Shown: positions 7,692 through 17,251, numbered from the stretch's first letter. The stretch is 64,000 bases of DNA from Thermomonospora echinospora (GCF_900108175.1 NZ_FNVO01000004.1:310001-374000); one strand, 5' to 3'. Made by a program: numbers and translations. Notes: a model not told the origin generated them from the sequence alone.

Positions 7692-8680
7692 GGGGTCTCG
7701 CCGGCGGGGCTGAGCCTGCCCGGCGTGCCCTCGGGCGCGTTCCCCGGGGCGTTCCCTGGTGCTTTCTCGGGGGTGGCGGGGAGCCTGCTGCGGTGTGCGG
7801 CGCGCAGCCCGTCGAACGTCAGGATCGCCAGGGCGGCCCATACCAGCAGGAAGCCGATCCACCGGCTGGCGGGCATCGGCTCGTGCTGCACCAGCAGCCC
7901 GATGAGGAACTGCAGCACCGGCGCCAGGTACTGCAGCATCCCCAGGGTGCTCATCGGGATCCGGACCGCCGCCGTGTTGAACAGCAGCAGCGGCACCGCC
8001 GTCACCAGCCCGCCGCCCACCAGCAGCAGCGCGTTCACCGTGCCCTCGTGGGCGAAGGCGGCGGTGCCATGGGCCTCCAGCACCAGCACGTACCCCAGCG
8101 CGGGCAGGAAGATCACCGCGGTCTCGGCCGCCAGGCTCTCCGCCGACGGCATGTCGGCGAACTTCTTGACCAGCCCGTACGTCCCGAACGAGCAGGCCAG
8201 CACCAGCGCGATCCAGGGCGGGCGTCCGTAGTCCACGGCCAGCACCACCACCGCCAGCGCGCCCAGCCCGACCGCCGACCACTGCCAGGGCCGCAGCCGT
8301 TCCCGGAACACCAGCACCCCGAGCAGCACGCTGATCAGCGGGTTGATGAAGTATCCGAGCGCGGCCTCGATGGTGTGCCCGGTGTTGACCGCGTAGATGT
8401 AGGTGCCCCAGTTGAAGCTGATCACCGTCGCCGCCACCACCAGCAGTCCCAGCCGGCGCGGCGACAGTGCGCGGATCCAGCGCCAGCGCCGGAGCACCGC
8501 CAGCACCACCAGCACGGCGGCCAACGACCACATGACCCGGTGCGCCAGGATCTCGACGGCCCCGGCGGGCTTCAGCAGCGGCCAGTAGAGCGGGAACAGT
8601 CCCCACAACACGTACGCCGCGATTCCGGACACCAAGCCACGCCGATCGGTCACGCCGGTCACCGTATCAGCGGTAATCAC
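7688..8680 (-). CDS. rarD: EamA/RarD-family membrane transporter
   Basis: 330 residues with ten predicted helices in two EamA halves. The start [31 protein letters not shown] is the characteristic RarD opening; the second hallmark is [33 protein letters not shown] near residues 88-118. RarD proteins are drug/metabolite transporter superfamily members of unsettled substrate, named from a chloramphenicol-sensitivity phenotype. The C-terminal 35 residues contain a short [12 protein letters not shown] repeat, which is odd and probably disordered. The stop codon lies in the right inverted repeat of the 210-bp element. The GTG start was taken; an in-frame GTG six codons later is possible. Divergent from msrA with about 60 bases between them. 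Confidence 0.88.
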   Translation of the reverse strand: MITADTVTGVTDRRGLVSGIAAYVLWGLFPLYWPLLKPAGAVEILAHRVMWSLAAVLVVLAVLRRWRWIRALSPRRLGLLVVAATVISFNWGTYIYAVNTGHTIEAALGYFINPLISVLLGVLVFRERLRPWQWSAVGLGALAVVVLAVDYGRPPWIALVLACSFGTYGLVKKFADMPSAESLAAETAVIFLPALGYVLVLEAHGTAAFAHEGTVNALLLVGGGLVTAVPLLLFNTAAVRIPMSTLGMLQYLAPVLQFLIGLLVQHEPMPASRWIGFLLVWAALAILTFDGLRAAHRSRLPATPEKAPGNAPGNAPEGTPGRLSPAGETP

Positions 8681-8742
8681 CGAAAATATATGACGTTAAT
8701 GTCACGCTGTGGGTCGCCCGGACCGCCGGATACTCTGAAGAG

Positions 8743-9402
<660 letters not shown>

Positions 9403-9456
9403 CACTTCACTGCGGTTTGATCCGGTGAACGCCCGGCTGGATGTGTGGCCCGCTTT

Positions 9457-9472
9457 ATAGCATCGATGCTAT
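9457..9472 (+). promoter_or_regulatory. Toxin-antitoxin operator palindrome
   Basis: ATAGCATCGATGCTAT is a perfect 16-base palindrome that includes the first two bases of the toxin ATG. The sequence TTTATAG just before it could serve as a -10 box. The XRE antitoxin, alone or with the toxin, is the expected binder, as in other HigBA-like modules. Confidence 0.65.
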
Positions 9473-9821
9473 GAGCTGGGGTACCGTGGAGCTTGAACCG
9501 GAGGTACGGGAATGGCTGGAGCGCCTGCCGACCGCGCAGTTCGCCGCCGCGGCGTTCTACATCGATCTGCTCGCCGATCAAGGGGTGCTGCTGAGCGAAC
9601 CGTACACTCGGCAGCTCGACGGCAAGCTGCGAGAGCTGCGGTTTCATCTGGGCAGCGAGGCCGTGCGCGTGACGTACTGGATAGCTCCGGGCAGACGGAT
9701 CATCCTGCTCACGGTGTTCCACAAGACGCGCATGCGGGAAGATCGAGAGGTCGAGCGGGCTCGCCGAGCGCTGCGGCTGTGCATGGCTGAAGTGCATACG
9801 GTGGACGCGGAGGAGGAGTGA
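9471..9821 (+). CDS. HigB/RelE-superfamily toxin (phage Gp49-like)
   Basis: 116 residues. The opening ELEPEVREWLERLPTAQFAAAAFYIDLLADQG and the core GKLRELRFHLGSEAVRVTYWIAPGRRIILLTVFHKTR are typical of Gp49-like HigB toxins, which are ribosome-dependent or free mRNA endonucleases. Basic residues in RELRF and HKTRMREDREVERA match the active-site region. The ATG at 9471 was chosen because an upstream ATG in frame lies before the operator. The stop codon overlaps the ribosome-binding region of the XRE antitoxin gene, giving the toxin-first order of HigBA modules. The pair sits between msrA and a second msrA tail. Confidence 0.82.
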   Translation: MSWGTVELEPEVREWLERLPTAQFAAAAFYIDLLADQGVLLSEPYTRQLDGKLRELRFHLGSEAVRVTYWIAPGRRIILLTVFHKTRMREDREVERARRALRLCMAEVHTVDAEEE

Positions 9822-9826
9822 GGCCG

Positions 9827-10120
9827 ATGGGAGAGCGGTCCGACTGGGGTGCGTTGCGGGAGCGCCGCATGGCCGAGCCCGGGGCCGCCGAGGCTTACGC
9901 GGCCACTCGGCTGGCCTATGAACTGGGGCGTACCGTCCGGGCCCTGCGCGAGGAGCGTGGCTGGAGCCAGACCCGGCTGGCCGAGGCAGCCGAGATGACG
10001 CAGTCGGCCGTGGCCAGATTCGAGGCCGGCGGCACCGTTCCGACACTGCCCGTCCTCGAACGCCTTGCCAACGCCCTCGGCGCCGAGCTCGTCGTCCAGC
10101 TTCGCGCCCCAGCGGCATGA
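9827..10120 (+). CDS. HigA-type XRE antitoxin
   Basis: 97 residues. After a helical N-terminus ([30 protein letters not shown]) comes an XRE helix-turn-helix, [45 protein letters not shown], spanning about residues 41-86. It should neutralise the toxin and repress from the palindrome at the toxin start. AGGAGG ten bases before this ATG favours it over the in-frame GTG at 9818 that overlaps the toxin stop. The N-terminal helix preceding the DNA-binding domain is the usual arrangement in HigA partners of Gp49-like toxins. Confidence 0.82.
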   Translation: MGERSDWGALRERRMAEPGAAEAYAATRLAYELGRTVRALREERGWSQTRLAEAAEMTQSAVARFEAGGTVPTLPVLERLANALGAELVVQLRAPAA

Positions 10121-10149
10121 ACCGGGCGATCATGCCCAGCGACCATGGC

Positions 10150-10239
10150 CACCAGTGGTACTTGTCAAGCAATAAAAACCCCAACGGCTACTGCGGCCTC
10201 GGCGTCTCCTGCCCGGTCGGCGTCGCTCCGGCTGAGTGA
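10150..10239 (+). pseudogene. Duplicated msrA 3' end
   Basis: Thirty in-frame codons encode [21 protein letters not shown] then PVGVAPAE and a stop, closely matching the C-terminus of MsrA at 9300-9402 ([32 protein letters not shown]). The copy has lost four residues and diverged at several positions, so it is not a recent tandem duplicate. It has no start. It marks the right-hand boundary of the toxin-antitoxin insertion or the leftover of a second msrA. Confidence 0.8.
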
Positions 10240-10553
10240 GCTGGGCGACCTCCGACGAGGTCTCGGTTCTGTGGGCGGAGCATCTTGGGCTGGCCTTCCC
10301 TGACGATCTCAAGGGAGTGGAGATCCACGGAGAACCGGTCGCGCTGCTCGACGCCTATACGGCCGGGTGCGTGACCGGTTACGTGGGCGGCCGGTTGAGC
10401 GACCACCAGCGGCTCGTGCTGGACGACTGCGCCCGTGCTCTCAGAGATCTTCTGCCGCGCCTTCGTCACGGAGAAGGACACGGTTATGTCGCACGCTTGG
10501 TCCGGATGGCCGATCTGATCCTCAGCGATTCGCCTCGGGTTCCGGGCTCGTAG
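10236..10553 (+). CDS. Hypothetical protein, 105 residues
   Basis: GTG start overlapping the stop of the msrA remnant. The protein is acidic and mostly helical ([22 protein letters not shown]), with no membrane segment or recognisable motif. No family identified. The start overlapping a remnant suggests the upstream part could have been altered; a promoter is not evident. It may be coupled with the fragment that follows. Confidence 0.45.
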   Translation: MSWATSDEVSVLWAEHLGLAFPDDLKGVEIHGEPVALLDAYTAGCVTGYVGGRLSDHQRLVLDDCARALRDLLPRLRHGEGHGYVARLVRMADLILSDSPRVPGS

Positions 10554-10834
10554 CCTGGTTCTGCGCACAGCCGTCTGGGAGCGCCGAGGTCCTCCAGCAC
10601 GCCTGGCTGCTGGCCCGCCGCGAGTTCGGCAACGATTTCCCTGGCGTGGCGGTGTGGTTCGGGCTGACCTCCGGCCAGTGGCGGGCGAGGGTCTCGGTGG
10701 CCGGTGGCCGGCGGCTGCTGGAAGCCACTCGATCCGAGGACTTGCGCATGCAGATCCGCGGGGCGCTGGAGTTCTGGCCGACACACGCCGCACAGCACCA
10801 ACACCGGATCCACCAACGCCCCACCCGCCTGTGA
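10541..10834 (+). pseudogene. Possible 5'-truncated hypothetical gene
   Basis: A frame with protein-like composition (HAWLLARREFGNDFPGVAVW, then SGQWRARVSVAGGRRLLEAT) follows the previous gene in another frame. It has no start codon near its beginning; the first usable GTG is at 10646, in mid-sequence. I read it as a decayed or frameshifted continuation, function unknown. The last 20 residues (AAQHQHRIHQRPTRL) look random. Confidence 0.3.
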
Positions 10835-10884
10835 GGGGTAGGGGGAGTGGCCTGGCCTCGGGCTGCCGGGCCAGGGGTGAGGTG

Positions 10885-12105
10885 TCAGGGCTTGACGGTG
10901 CCGAGGGTGATCGGCAGGGAGAGTGGGCCGACGGTGAAGAAGGACGGGGAGTAGGGGATGTCGTCCGGGGCGATCGCGAGGCTGAGCTCTGGTAGTCGTC
11001 GGTACAGGGAGGCGAGGGCCAGACGGCTCTCCAGGCGGGCCAGGGGGGCGCCGATGCAGTAGCGGGGGCCGTGGCCGAAGCCGAGGTGGCCGGTCTGTTC
11101 CCGAGTGATGTCGAACCGGTCCGCGCCCTCGCCATACTGCGCCGGGTCGATGCCGGTCGTCTGGTAGACCACGCCGACCGCGCGGCCCTTGGGGATGTGC
11201 ACCCCGGCGATGGTCACGTCCTCGGCGGTGAAGCGGAAGCCGGTCATCATCACCGAGTTGCGGTAGCGCAGGGTCTCCTCGACCACGTCGGCCCAGCGGT
11301 CCTCGGCCTTGGCCAGGGCGAGCTGGTCGGGGTGCTGGGCCAGCGCCACGATGGCGTGCCCGAGCAGGTGAACGGTGGTCTCATGACCGGCGAGGAGCAT
11401 CAGCCACAGCACGCCGACCAGTTCGTCGGTGGTGAGCCGGTCACCCTCGTCGCGGGCCTGGACCAGGCCGGAGGTGAGGTCGTCGCCCGGGTCCCGCTGC
11501 TTGCGCTTCACCAGCTCGTGCAGATAGCCCTGGAAGGCGTGCTGCGTCGCGAACGCCTCCTCCGACGAAGTGGTGTGCGCCAGCAACGCGGACGTCCAGT
11601 CGCGCAGCCGGAGCCGCTCCTCGGCGGGTACGCCGAACAGCTCGCAGATCACCCACATCGGCAGCGCCTCGGTGAAGGCGGGGACCAGGTCGACACCGTC
11701 CCCGGCGGCCACCACGTCGTCGAGCAGACCGTCCACGATCTGCTGGACGCGCGGCTCCAGCGCCCGTACCCGGGCGGGCGTGAACGCCTTGCCGACCAGG
11801 CCGCGCAGCCGCCGGTGGTCGTCGCCGTCCTTGGTGGACAGGTGACTGGCCTCGGTGACGGTGCGCAGCGGCCAGTCCTCGGGGACCGACCCGTCGTACA
11901 GGGCGGGCCAGCGCTGCGGATCCCGTAGGAAGGTCGTGTTGTCCCCGGCGAGGATCTCCCGTACGGCGTTGTGGGTCAGCGCCAGGTAGGCGGGGACGCC
12001 TCCGGGGAACTCCACCTCGACCACGGGAGCGATCTCCCGCAGCCGGATGTAGGTGTCGAGCGGCTTTTCGTCTGCGGCGGGGAAGGGCGGGAGGCTCGTT
12101 GTCAT
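10885..12105 (-). CDS. Cytochrome P450 monooxygenase
   Basis: 406 residues, typical soluble actinobacterial P450. The I-helix oxygen-binding motif AGHETT lies near residue 245, the ExxR motif in VVEETLRYR near 285, and the haem-binding loop FGHGPRYCIGAPLAR near 350 with the axial cysteine. It needs ferredoxin and ferredoxin reductase partners, none of which is adjacent. The family resembles those acting on macrolides or xenobiotics (CYP105/107-like), but substrate cannot be inferred without a neighbouring biosynthetic cluster, and none is seen. ATG start with about 190 bases of AT-richer DNA upstream holding its promoter. Confidence 0.92.
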   Translation of the reverse strand: MTTSLPPFPAADEKPLDTYIRLREIAPVVEVEFPGGVPAYLALTHNAVREILAGDNTTFLRDPQRWPALYDGSVPEDWPLRTVTEASHLSTKDGDDHRRLRGLVGKAFTPARVRALEPRVQQIVDGLLDDVVAAGDGVDLVPAFTEALPMWVICELFGVPAEERLRLRDWTSALLAHTTSSEEAFATQHAFQGYLHELVKRKQRDPGDDLTSGLVQARDEGDRLTTDELVGVLWLMLLAGHETTVHLLGHAIVALAQHPDQLALAKAEDRWADVVEETLRYRNSVMMTGFRFTAEDVTIAGVHIPKGRAVGVVYQTTGIDPAQYGEGADRFDITREQTGHLGFGHGPRYCIGAPLARLESRLALASLYRRLPELSLAIAPDDIPYSPSFFTVGPLSLPITLGTVKP

Positions 12106-12294
12106 ATGACCCCACTTGGCTGAAGAGGACGGTCAGTGGCAGACGGTTTCATCACTATCCCTCCTGGTCGCCCAGGGCAAGACGTTCAAAAGATCAACAA
12201 TGTGACCGGTGTGCGATATCGACCTCACCTGGCACGAAAGTGCATCCGATAATGAAATTCCTGACGGCGCCGATATTCGGGCTAGTCGTACTCT

Positions 12295-12446
12295 GAGTTC
12301 TTTCCAACGTGCCGTCCTGGTCGGTCAACGGGCCACCGGACGTGTCCGGGCCGACGCCGTGGCCTGCGGGTCCGGCCGCTTCCACGGCAGGGCCAGGGGG
12401 CCCGGCGCCGGCCACGCAGAGTCACGAGCCGGGGTGGAATGGGCTC
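12295..12446 (-). mobile_element. 152-bp MITE, copy A
   Basis: Ends GAGCCCATTCC and GAGTTCTTTCC (read inward) form 11-base imperfect inverted repeats. The whole 152 bases match, on the opposite strand, the segment at 48180-48331, with about four of five bases identical and the same length. The interior carries CCGTGG...CCACGG pairing. It has no coding potential. See copy B for an empty-site comparison. Confidence 0.7.
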
Positions 12447-12515
12447 TTTGCTACGGCGGCTACTGTCCGGATCAGGGGCTGGGAGAGACGGAATGGTGGC
12501 GCCTTGGACCGCCGT

Positions 12516-13373
12516 TCACAGGACGAAACGCCGGTAGTCGCTGTGGTAGGCGGCGGAGATCCGGCGGCATTCGGCCTGGCCGGCGGCGTCGTCGCCCGGG
12601 GTGGGGATGCCGCCCAAGGGGCCGGCCACATCGAAGAAGCACATGAACGCACAGCGGGAACGCCCGCCCGACCCGTGGCTCGCGGCGTAACCCGCCTGGT
12701 CCCGCAGCCATGCGGGGGTCGCGGTCTCGGGCGACGACCAGCCGATCTCGGCGATCGCCCACGGCACCCCCTTGGAGCGGGCGAACTCCAGTGCCGGCCC
12801 CCACAGCCCTCCCGTCGTACCGACCGACGAGTAGCCGTCCACGGCGAACACGTCGACGAGGCCGTCGCCCGGCCACATCTCGGCGTAGGTGGTTCCGGGC
12901 CGCGGACGCTGGCCCGCCCAGCTCGTGACGCACTGGTAGGTGTAGAGGCGGTGCCACCCCTCGGCCTGGACCTCGCGCACCAACTGGCAGAACCGGCGGA
13001 ATCCGGCCTTGTACTCCCGCAGGGTGAACAGACGCCGCCTGATCTTCGCGTCGGGTTCGTGCCAGATGGTCACGAACGTGGGGTGGCTCTTGGGGATGGA
13101 GCGCAGGAACGAGCGGATCCGCGCGTCCAGGGAGCGGGACGACACCGCGGTGACGGGCGGTTTCGCGCTCCAGACCGAGGCGCGCCTGCCGATGTCGGGC
13201 CCTGCGGTGGACTCGGCGAACGTGGCCACCGGCCAGCCTGAGGTGGGTTGGGTGTAGGAACGGCGCACCGTCCATGGCCCCGCCGCCGCGCTCTTGCCCT
13301 CGAAGTCCGCGCCCTTCCGATTTTCCGTGGCCGCCCCGATCAGCATCGCGTCGCGGCTTCCTGACGGTGGCAT
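12516..13373 (-). CDS. Glycoside-hydrolase-like TIM-barrel protein (GH26-like)
   Basis: 285 residues. Features of a retaining clan-A glycosidase are visible: TFVTIWHEPDAKI with the probable acid/base glutamate, FAVDGYSSVG in mid-protein, and VPWAIAEIGWSS with a probable nucleophile glutamate, followed by FMCFFDV. This pattern is that of GH26-like proteins found in actinomycetes, often with beta-mannanase annotation. There is no secretion signal, which is unusual for such enzymes and leaves the substrate open. The ATG was chosen because GGGAGG lies eight bases upstream; a further 18 in-frame codons upstream have no ribosome-binding site. Flanked by MITE copy A on its 3' side. Confidence 0.6.
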   Translation of the reverse strand: MPPSGSRDAMLIGAATENRKGADFEGKSAAAGPWTVRRSYTQPTSGWPVATFAESTAGPDIGRRASVWSAKPPVTAVSSRSLDARIRSFLRSIPKSHPTFVTIWHEPDAKIRRRLFTLREYKAGFRRFCQLVREVQAEGWHRLYTYQCVTSWAGQRPRPGTTYAEMWPGDGLVDVFAVDGYSSVGTTGGLWGPALEFARSKGVPWAIAEIGWSSPETATPAWLRDQAGYAASHGSGGRSRCAFMCFFDVAGPLGGIPTPGDDAAGQAECRRISAAYHSDYRRFVL

Positions 13374-14056
13374 CACACCACCTCCCTGGCCCGGCCCCTC
13401 CCCGCGCCGGCAGAGCCGGGCCACCACGCGATGGCACCGACCTGCTAGCTAACGCAGGGTGTTGGATTGTGGACTTTAGGCTATCCAGATGCCGAGTGCG
13501 GATTAAGTCACAAGTCCGTGCGGGGCGGTGACGGCGATGAAACCAGACGGCCGGCTTGGGAACCATGTCCCGAGGAAGCGGTATTTCCAGAAAACGGCTC
13601 TGCCGAGGCCGATGAGAACTGCGGCGGAACTCGGTGACGCCGGTGGGGCCCGTTATCGGGGCAGGGCGAGATTTCCGTCGTGGGCCTGATGGGCGGTCAT
13701 GACGGAGGTGTGATTCCGTAGCGGCGATCTTTCGATGTGCGTGATCCTTCCGGCCGCCGACCGGTCGGGGGACCGGGCGAGACGGGGCGTCGTTGACCCG
13801 GCTCGCGGCAGCTCGGAGCGGTGGTGAGGGTGTCCGCGCCGAGGGTCGGTCGCGGCGGAACGGATCGGGGTCGGGAACGGGGACGGGTGACCTTTACCGG
13901 GGCTTGGCGGTCCCGGTGTCAATGGGTCAAGAGGTACGCGATGACCAGGGCGATGACGAGTTCGGACATGCATTCAGAATAAAACTTACGGCCCGAAGAG
14001 CGAGGCAGCCGGATGGTGACAAGGGGCTGACCCCGGCCCGGCAATGCCGGGGTCGG
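13374..14056. other. Intergenic stretch, no supported gene
   Basis: About 680 bases. One tiny hydrophobic frame on the minus strand (16 residues, near 13970) and proline/arginine-rich shadows are present, none with a ribosome-binding site. The AT-richer part around 13450-13520 probably contains the promoter of the glycosidase-like gene. Nothing else seen. Confidence 0.5.
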
Positions 14057-14662
14057 TCAGTGGAAGGGGCGGGCGAGTTCGTCCATGACCTCGTGGGCGA
14101 TCTCCTCGAACGGGCGCGGCGGCTGCTCCTCCACCCAGAGGGTCGAGGCGATGCGGATGCCGTGCAGGAAGGCGGCGGCCATGATGCGGGGCCTGGTGGA
14201 GCCGGGAGACGTCCCGTCGCGCTGGCCGATCAGCTCGGCGAGGCGCTGCTCGGTGGTGGCGTAGTTGGCCATCTGGCGGCCCAGCAGCGAGGGGTGCTTC
14301 TTGACGAGGCGGACCCGCTGGGCCCATTCGGGGTCGGGGCTGCGGCCGAGGCGGGAGTAGAGGTCGTCGAAGGCGTGGCGCAGGGCGGTCCAGGAGGGCT
14401 CGTCGGGCGGCCGGACGGCGAACGCGTCCACCAGGGTGCGCAGCCGCTCCTCGTCGCCGTAGAGCAGGGCGTCCTCCTTGCCGGCGAAGTAGTTGGAGAA
14501 CGTCCGGCGGGAGACGCCCGCCAGGTCGGCGATGGCCTCCACGGTGACCTGCTCCAGGCCGTGCTCGACCGCCAGCCGCATCGCGGCCTCGTGCAGCGCC
14601 TGCCGGGTGGCGGCCTTCTTGCGCTCGCGCAGGCCGGGCATGGTTCCCACGGCACTCACCAT
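14057..14662 (-). CDS. TetR-family repressor of the adjacent exporter
   Basis: 201 residues. The DNA-binding domain is at residues 10-60: LRERKKAATRQALHEAAMRL, then VEAIADLAGVSRRTFSNYFAGKEDALL, the classic TetR helix-turn-helix. The C-terminal ligand domain (about 70-200) is variable. It is divergent from the 14-TM exporter gene, the standard arrangement for a drug-responsive repressor. A near-palindrome GGGTAAATTTGCCC lies between the two genes. The ATG at 14662 was taken; a second ATG seven codons later, MPGLRERKK, is equally possible since neither has a clear ribosome-binding site. Confidence 0.88.
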   Translation of the reverse strand: MVSAVGTMPGLRERKKAATRQALHEAAMRLAVEHGLEQVTVEAIADLAGVSRRTFSNYFAGKEDALLYGDEERLRTLVDAFAVRPPDEPSWTALRHAFDDLYSRLGRSPDPEWAQRVRLVKKHPSLLGRQMANYATTEQRLAELIGQRDGTSPGSTRPRIMAAAFLHGIRIASTLWVEEQPPRPFEEIAHEVMDELARPFH

Positions 14663-14689
14663 AGCGGGGATCGTGTGAAGTTGCTCATT

Positions 14690-14703
14690 GGGTAAATTTG
14701 CCC
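14690..14703 (+). promoter_or_regulatory. Probable TetR operator
   Basis: GGGTAAATTTGCCC is palindromic at 12 of 14 positions and lies between the divergent tetR and exporter genes, 28 bases from the repressor start. Confidence 0.5.
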
Positions 14704-14790
14704 ACCGGGAATATATTGCTCGCGGCCGGACGTTCACCCCCCTGGTCCACCGGTCCCGTGGTTCCACGCCGCATCCCTGGGAGGCAGTAC

Positions 14791-16437
14791 TTGACTTCGG
14801 ATTCGTCCTCACCGGCGCCGATGACCCATCGGCAGACGCTGGAGGCGCTCAGCGGCCTGATGCTGGTGCTGTTCGTCGCCATGCTCAGCGCCACCGTGGT
14901 CAGCACCGCGCTGCCGCGGATCATCGGCGCGCTGGGCGGCAACCAGTCGCAGTACACCTGGGTGGTGACGGCGACCCTGCTGACCTCCACCGCCACCACC
15001 CCCATCTGGGGCAAGCTGGCCGACCTGTACAGCAAGAAGCGGCTGGTGCAGCTGTCCATCACGATCTTCACGGTGGGCTCGCTGATCTCCGGCTTCGCAC
15101 AGAACACCGAGCAGCTGATTGCGGCCCGCGCGTTCCAGGGACTGGGAGTGGGCGGCCTGCAGATCCTGGTGCAGATCGTGATCGGCGCGATGATCCCGCC
15201 CCGTGAGCGCGGCCGGTACATGGGCTACATCGGCGCCGTGATGGCCGTGGCCACCGTGGGGGGCCCGCTGCTGGGCGGACTGATCGTGGACACCTCCTGG
15301 CTGGGCTGGCGCTGGTGCTTCTTCGTCGGGGTGCCCATCGCGGCTCTGGCCTTCCTGCTGCTGCAGAAGACCCTGCACCTGCCGGTGATCCGGCGGGCGG
15401 ACGTGAAGATCGACTACCTGGGTGCGACCCTGATCGCCGCGGGCGTGAGCATCCTGCTGATCTGGGTCACCTTCGTGGACGACTCCTTCGCCTGGCTGTC
15501 GTGGCAGTCCGGGGCCATGGTGGGCGGCGGGCTGCTCATCCTGGCCGCGGCGGTGTGGGTCGAGTCGCGGGCGGCCGAGCCGGTGGTGCCGCTGCCCATC
15601 GTCGTACGCCGCAACACCGCGCTGGCCATCGTCGCCAGCGTCGCCGTCGGGTCGGCGATGTTCGGCGGCTCGGTCTTCCTCGGCCAGTACTTCCAGATCG
15701 GCCGCGGTTACAGCCCCACCGAGGCGGGCCTGCTCACCATCCCGATGATGGTCGGGGTGCTGTTCTCCTCCACCATCATCGGACGGCTGACCACCACGAC
15801 CGGCAAGGTCAAGCCGTTCATCGTGTTCGGCACCGTGGTACTCACCGCCGGTTTCGCGGTGCTGTCCACCATGGACCACGAGACCTCGCTGGTGCTGCTG
15901 GGCGTCGGGATGCTGCTGGTCGGCGTGGGCGTCGGCGGCTCCATGCAGAACCTGGTGCTGATCGTGCAGAACTCGGTGGCGCTCAAGGAACTGGGCGCGG
16001 CCAGCGGCACGGTGACGTTCTTCCGCTCGCTCGGCGGGACGATCGGGGTGTCGGTGCTCGGCGCCGTGCTGGCCAACCAGGTCTCCTCGACCATCACCGA
16101 GAAGCTGGCCGCGGCCGGCATGGGCGCCGGCTCCTCCGGCAACGCCACCGGCAGCCTGGACATCGGCGCGCTGCCTCCTCCCGTCCAGCTGGTCGTGCGG
16201 GCCGCCTACGGCGACGCCACCGGCCACATCTTCCTGATCTCCGCCGCCCTGGGGGTCGTGAGCATCCTCGCGGCGTTGGCGCTCAAGTCGGTCACCCTGC
16301 GCGGCACCCTGGACCTGGCCACCGCCAAGCCGCCCGCTGTGGACGGCGAGGCGCAGGCGCCCCAGGTCGCGCCGGCCGGGCCCAAGCACGCCGGGCCCAA
16401 GCACGCGGCTCCCAGGCACGCGGCGCGCAAGAGCTGA
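14791..16437 (+). CDS. DHA2-type 14-helix drug exporter (EmrB/QacA family)
   Basis: 548 residues, 14 membrane helices, proton-motive-force driven multidrug efflux. Visible MFS motifs: GKLADLYSKKRLVQ (motif A, loop 2-3), RAFQGLGVGGLQ (motif B region) and GPLLGGLIVDTSWLGWRWCFF (motif C with the DHA2 GWRW). I chose a TTG start because GGGAGG lies six bases before it; ATG ten codons later is the alternative. The C-terminus carries a small GPKHAGPKHAAPRHAARK repeat. Regulated by the divergent TetR. Closely related to the second exporter at 21461-23125 (both begin THRQ-LE-LSGL), so the two tetR-exporter pairs are paralogous. Confidence 0.9.
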   Translation: MTSDSSSPAPMTHRQTLEALSGLMLVLFVAMLSATVVSTALPRIIGALGGNQSQYTWVVTATLLTSTATTPIWGKLADLYSKKRLVQLSITIFTVGSLISGFAQNTEQLIAARAFQGLGVGGLQILVQIVIGAMIPPRERGRYMGYIGAVMAVATVGGPLLGGLIVDTSWLGWRWCFFVGVPIAALAFLLLQKTLHLPVIRRADVKIDYLGATLIAAGVSILLIWVTFVDDSFAWLSWQSGAMVGGGLLILAAAVWVESRAAEPVVPLPIVVRRNTALAIVASVAVGSAMFGGSVFLGQYFQIGRGYSPTEAGLLTIPMMVGVLFSSTIIGRLTTTTGKVKPFIVFGTVVLTAGFAVLSTMDHETSLVLLGVGMLLVGVGVGGSMQNLVLIVQNSVALKELGAASGTVTFFRSLGGTIGVSVLGAVLANQVSSTITEKLAAAGMGAGSSGNATGSLDIGALPPPVQLVVRAAYGDATGHIFLISAALGVVSILAALALKSVTLRGTLDLATAKPPAVDGEAQAPQVAPAGPKHAGPKHAAPRHAARKS

Positions 16438-16451
16438 CCCGGACCCGATCT

Positions 16452-16489
16452 GCGCAGGGCCGGCACCCGTAGGGGTGCCGGCCCTGCGC
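16452..16489 (+). terminator. Strong stem-loop terminator
   Basis: Perfect 17-base arms (GCGCAGGGCCGGCACCC and its complement) with a 4-base loop, 14 bases after the exporter stop codon. Confidence 0.9.
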
Positions 16490-16523
16490 CGTCAGGCCGT
16501 CCGCGCACCGGCGGCCGGTGCGG

Positions 16524-16751
16524 TCAGCCGGTGTCGACGGAGTTCTGCTGGCCGGGATACCCCGGCCGCTGTTCGGGAAGACCGGCCATCTCCTCCGACA
16601 GGGCGGTGCCGGCCCCCGGCTCGTCCGGCGGCTCGGGCCCCTCGCGGTCCGCTCCGGCCGGTGCCGGTCCCGGCTCCTCGTCGATCGCGGGCCCGGCGTT
16701 CACCCCCTGCTCCTCGACGAGGCCGTGGTCGGCCTGCTGCCTGTCGTCCAT
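16524..16751 (-). CDS. Small acidic disordered protein, unknown function
   Basis: 75 residues, rich in Asp, Glu, Pro and Gly (EEPGPAPAGADREGPEPPDEPG). Such short acidic, probably unstructured proteins are frequent in actinomycetes and are annotated hypothetical. GGGTAGGG lies about eight bases upstream of the ATG as a weak ribosome-binding site. Convergent with the exporter, whose terminator lies between. Moderate doubt that it is expressed. Confidence 0.4.
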   Translation of the reverse strand: MDDRQQADHGLVEEQGVNAGPAIDEEPGPAPAGADREGPEPPDEPGAGTALSEEMAGLPEQRPGYPGQQNSVDTG

Positions 16752-16795
16752 GCGAACGCCCTACCCCACGAACGGGCACCGATGCGGCCAGCCGT

Positions 16796-16921
16796 GGCGC
16801 CGGGCAAGCGGACGGTGCCGGGCAAGCGGACGGTGCCGAGCAGGCGGACGGTGCCGAGCAGGCGGACGGTGCCGAGCAGGCGGACGGTGCCGAGCAGGCG
16901 GACGGTGCCGGGGAAGCGGCG
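16796..16921 (+). repeat. Tandem repeat, seven units of 18 bases
   Basis: Consensus GGTGCCGAGCAGGCGGAC. Units 3-6 are identical; units 1, 2 and 7 differ at one to a few positions (for example GGGCAA for GAGCAG). Because 18 is a multiple of three, all frames stay open and give shadow peptides such as ADGAEQ; no frame has a convincing start. Confidence 0.9.
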
Positions 16922-17251
16922 AGGCCGCGGGTGGGGCGCCTGGTGGGCGCCCTGTCCGCGGCCTCGGTGCAGGTCAGTGGGGATCAGTACGGCAGGATCC
17001 GCCCGGATGGCGTCCGGAGGTCCGTCGGGGTCGGCTGACGTGGGGGCCTGGGGCGTCTGATGAGTTGCTGCCGTGCCATGGTGATCATCTCCCCCCTCTC
17101 GGCGGAGCTTAATCCGCCGATCGAGCTGATCCGTCGATCTCAGATGACGCGGGCTCACTGCCCTGAGTTGGCGAGCCTATGCGACCCCATCGCCCGGTTT
17201 CGACCGAATTCCTGGCGTACCCGCAGGTGAGGACGGCGTGTCCGGCTGTGG
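16922..17251. other. Intergenic stretch after the minisatellite
   Basis: About 330 bases with no supported gene. CGGCGGAGCTTAATCCGCCG near 17100 forms a short hairpin (CGGCGGA / TCCGCCG) that could end transcription coming from either side. Nothing else seen. Confidence 0.45.

Noticed and set aside
12472-13566. Longer start for the glycosidase-like gene and a second overlapping frame
   Set aside because: The upstream extension lacks a ribosome-binding site, while GGGAGG precedes the ATG at 13373; the other frame is a shadow.
13926-13973. Minus-strand 16-residue hydrophobic peptide frame (MSELVIALVIAYLLTH)
   Set aside because: It resembles a tiny membrane peptide but has no ribosome-binding site, no clear promoter and no neighbour suggesting a role; chance is likely.
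16796-16921. CRISPR array
   Set aside because: Units are contiguous without spacers and no cas genes are present.
16475-17060. Several overlapping frames through the 18-base repeat (ADGAEQ, TVPSRR and RLLGTV repeats)
   Set aside because: The repeat unit is a multiple of three, so every frame stays open. None has a start with a ribosome-binding site.
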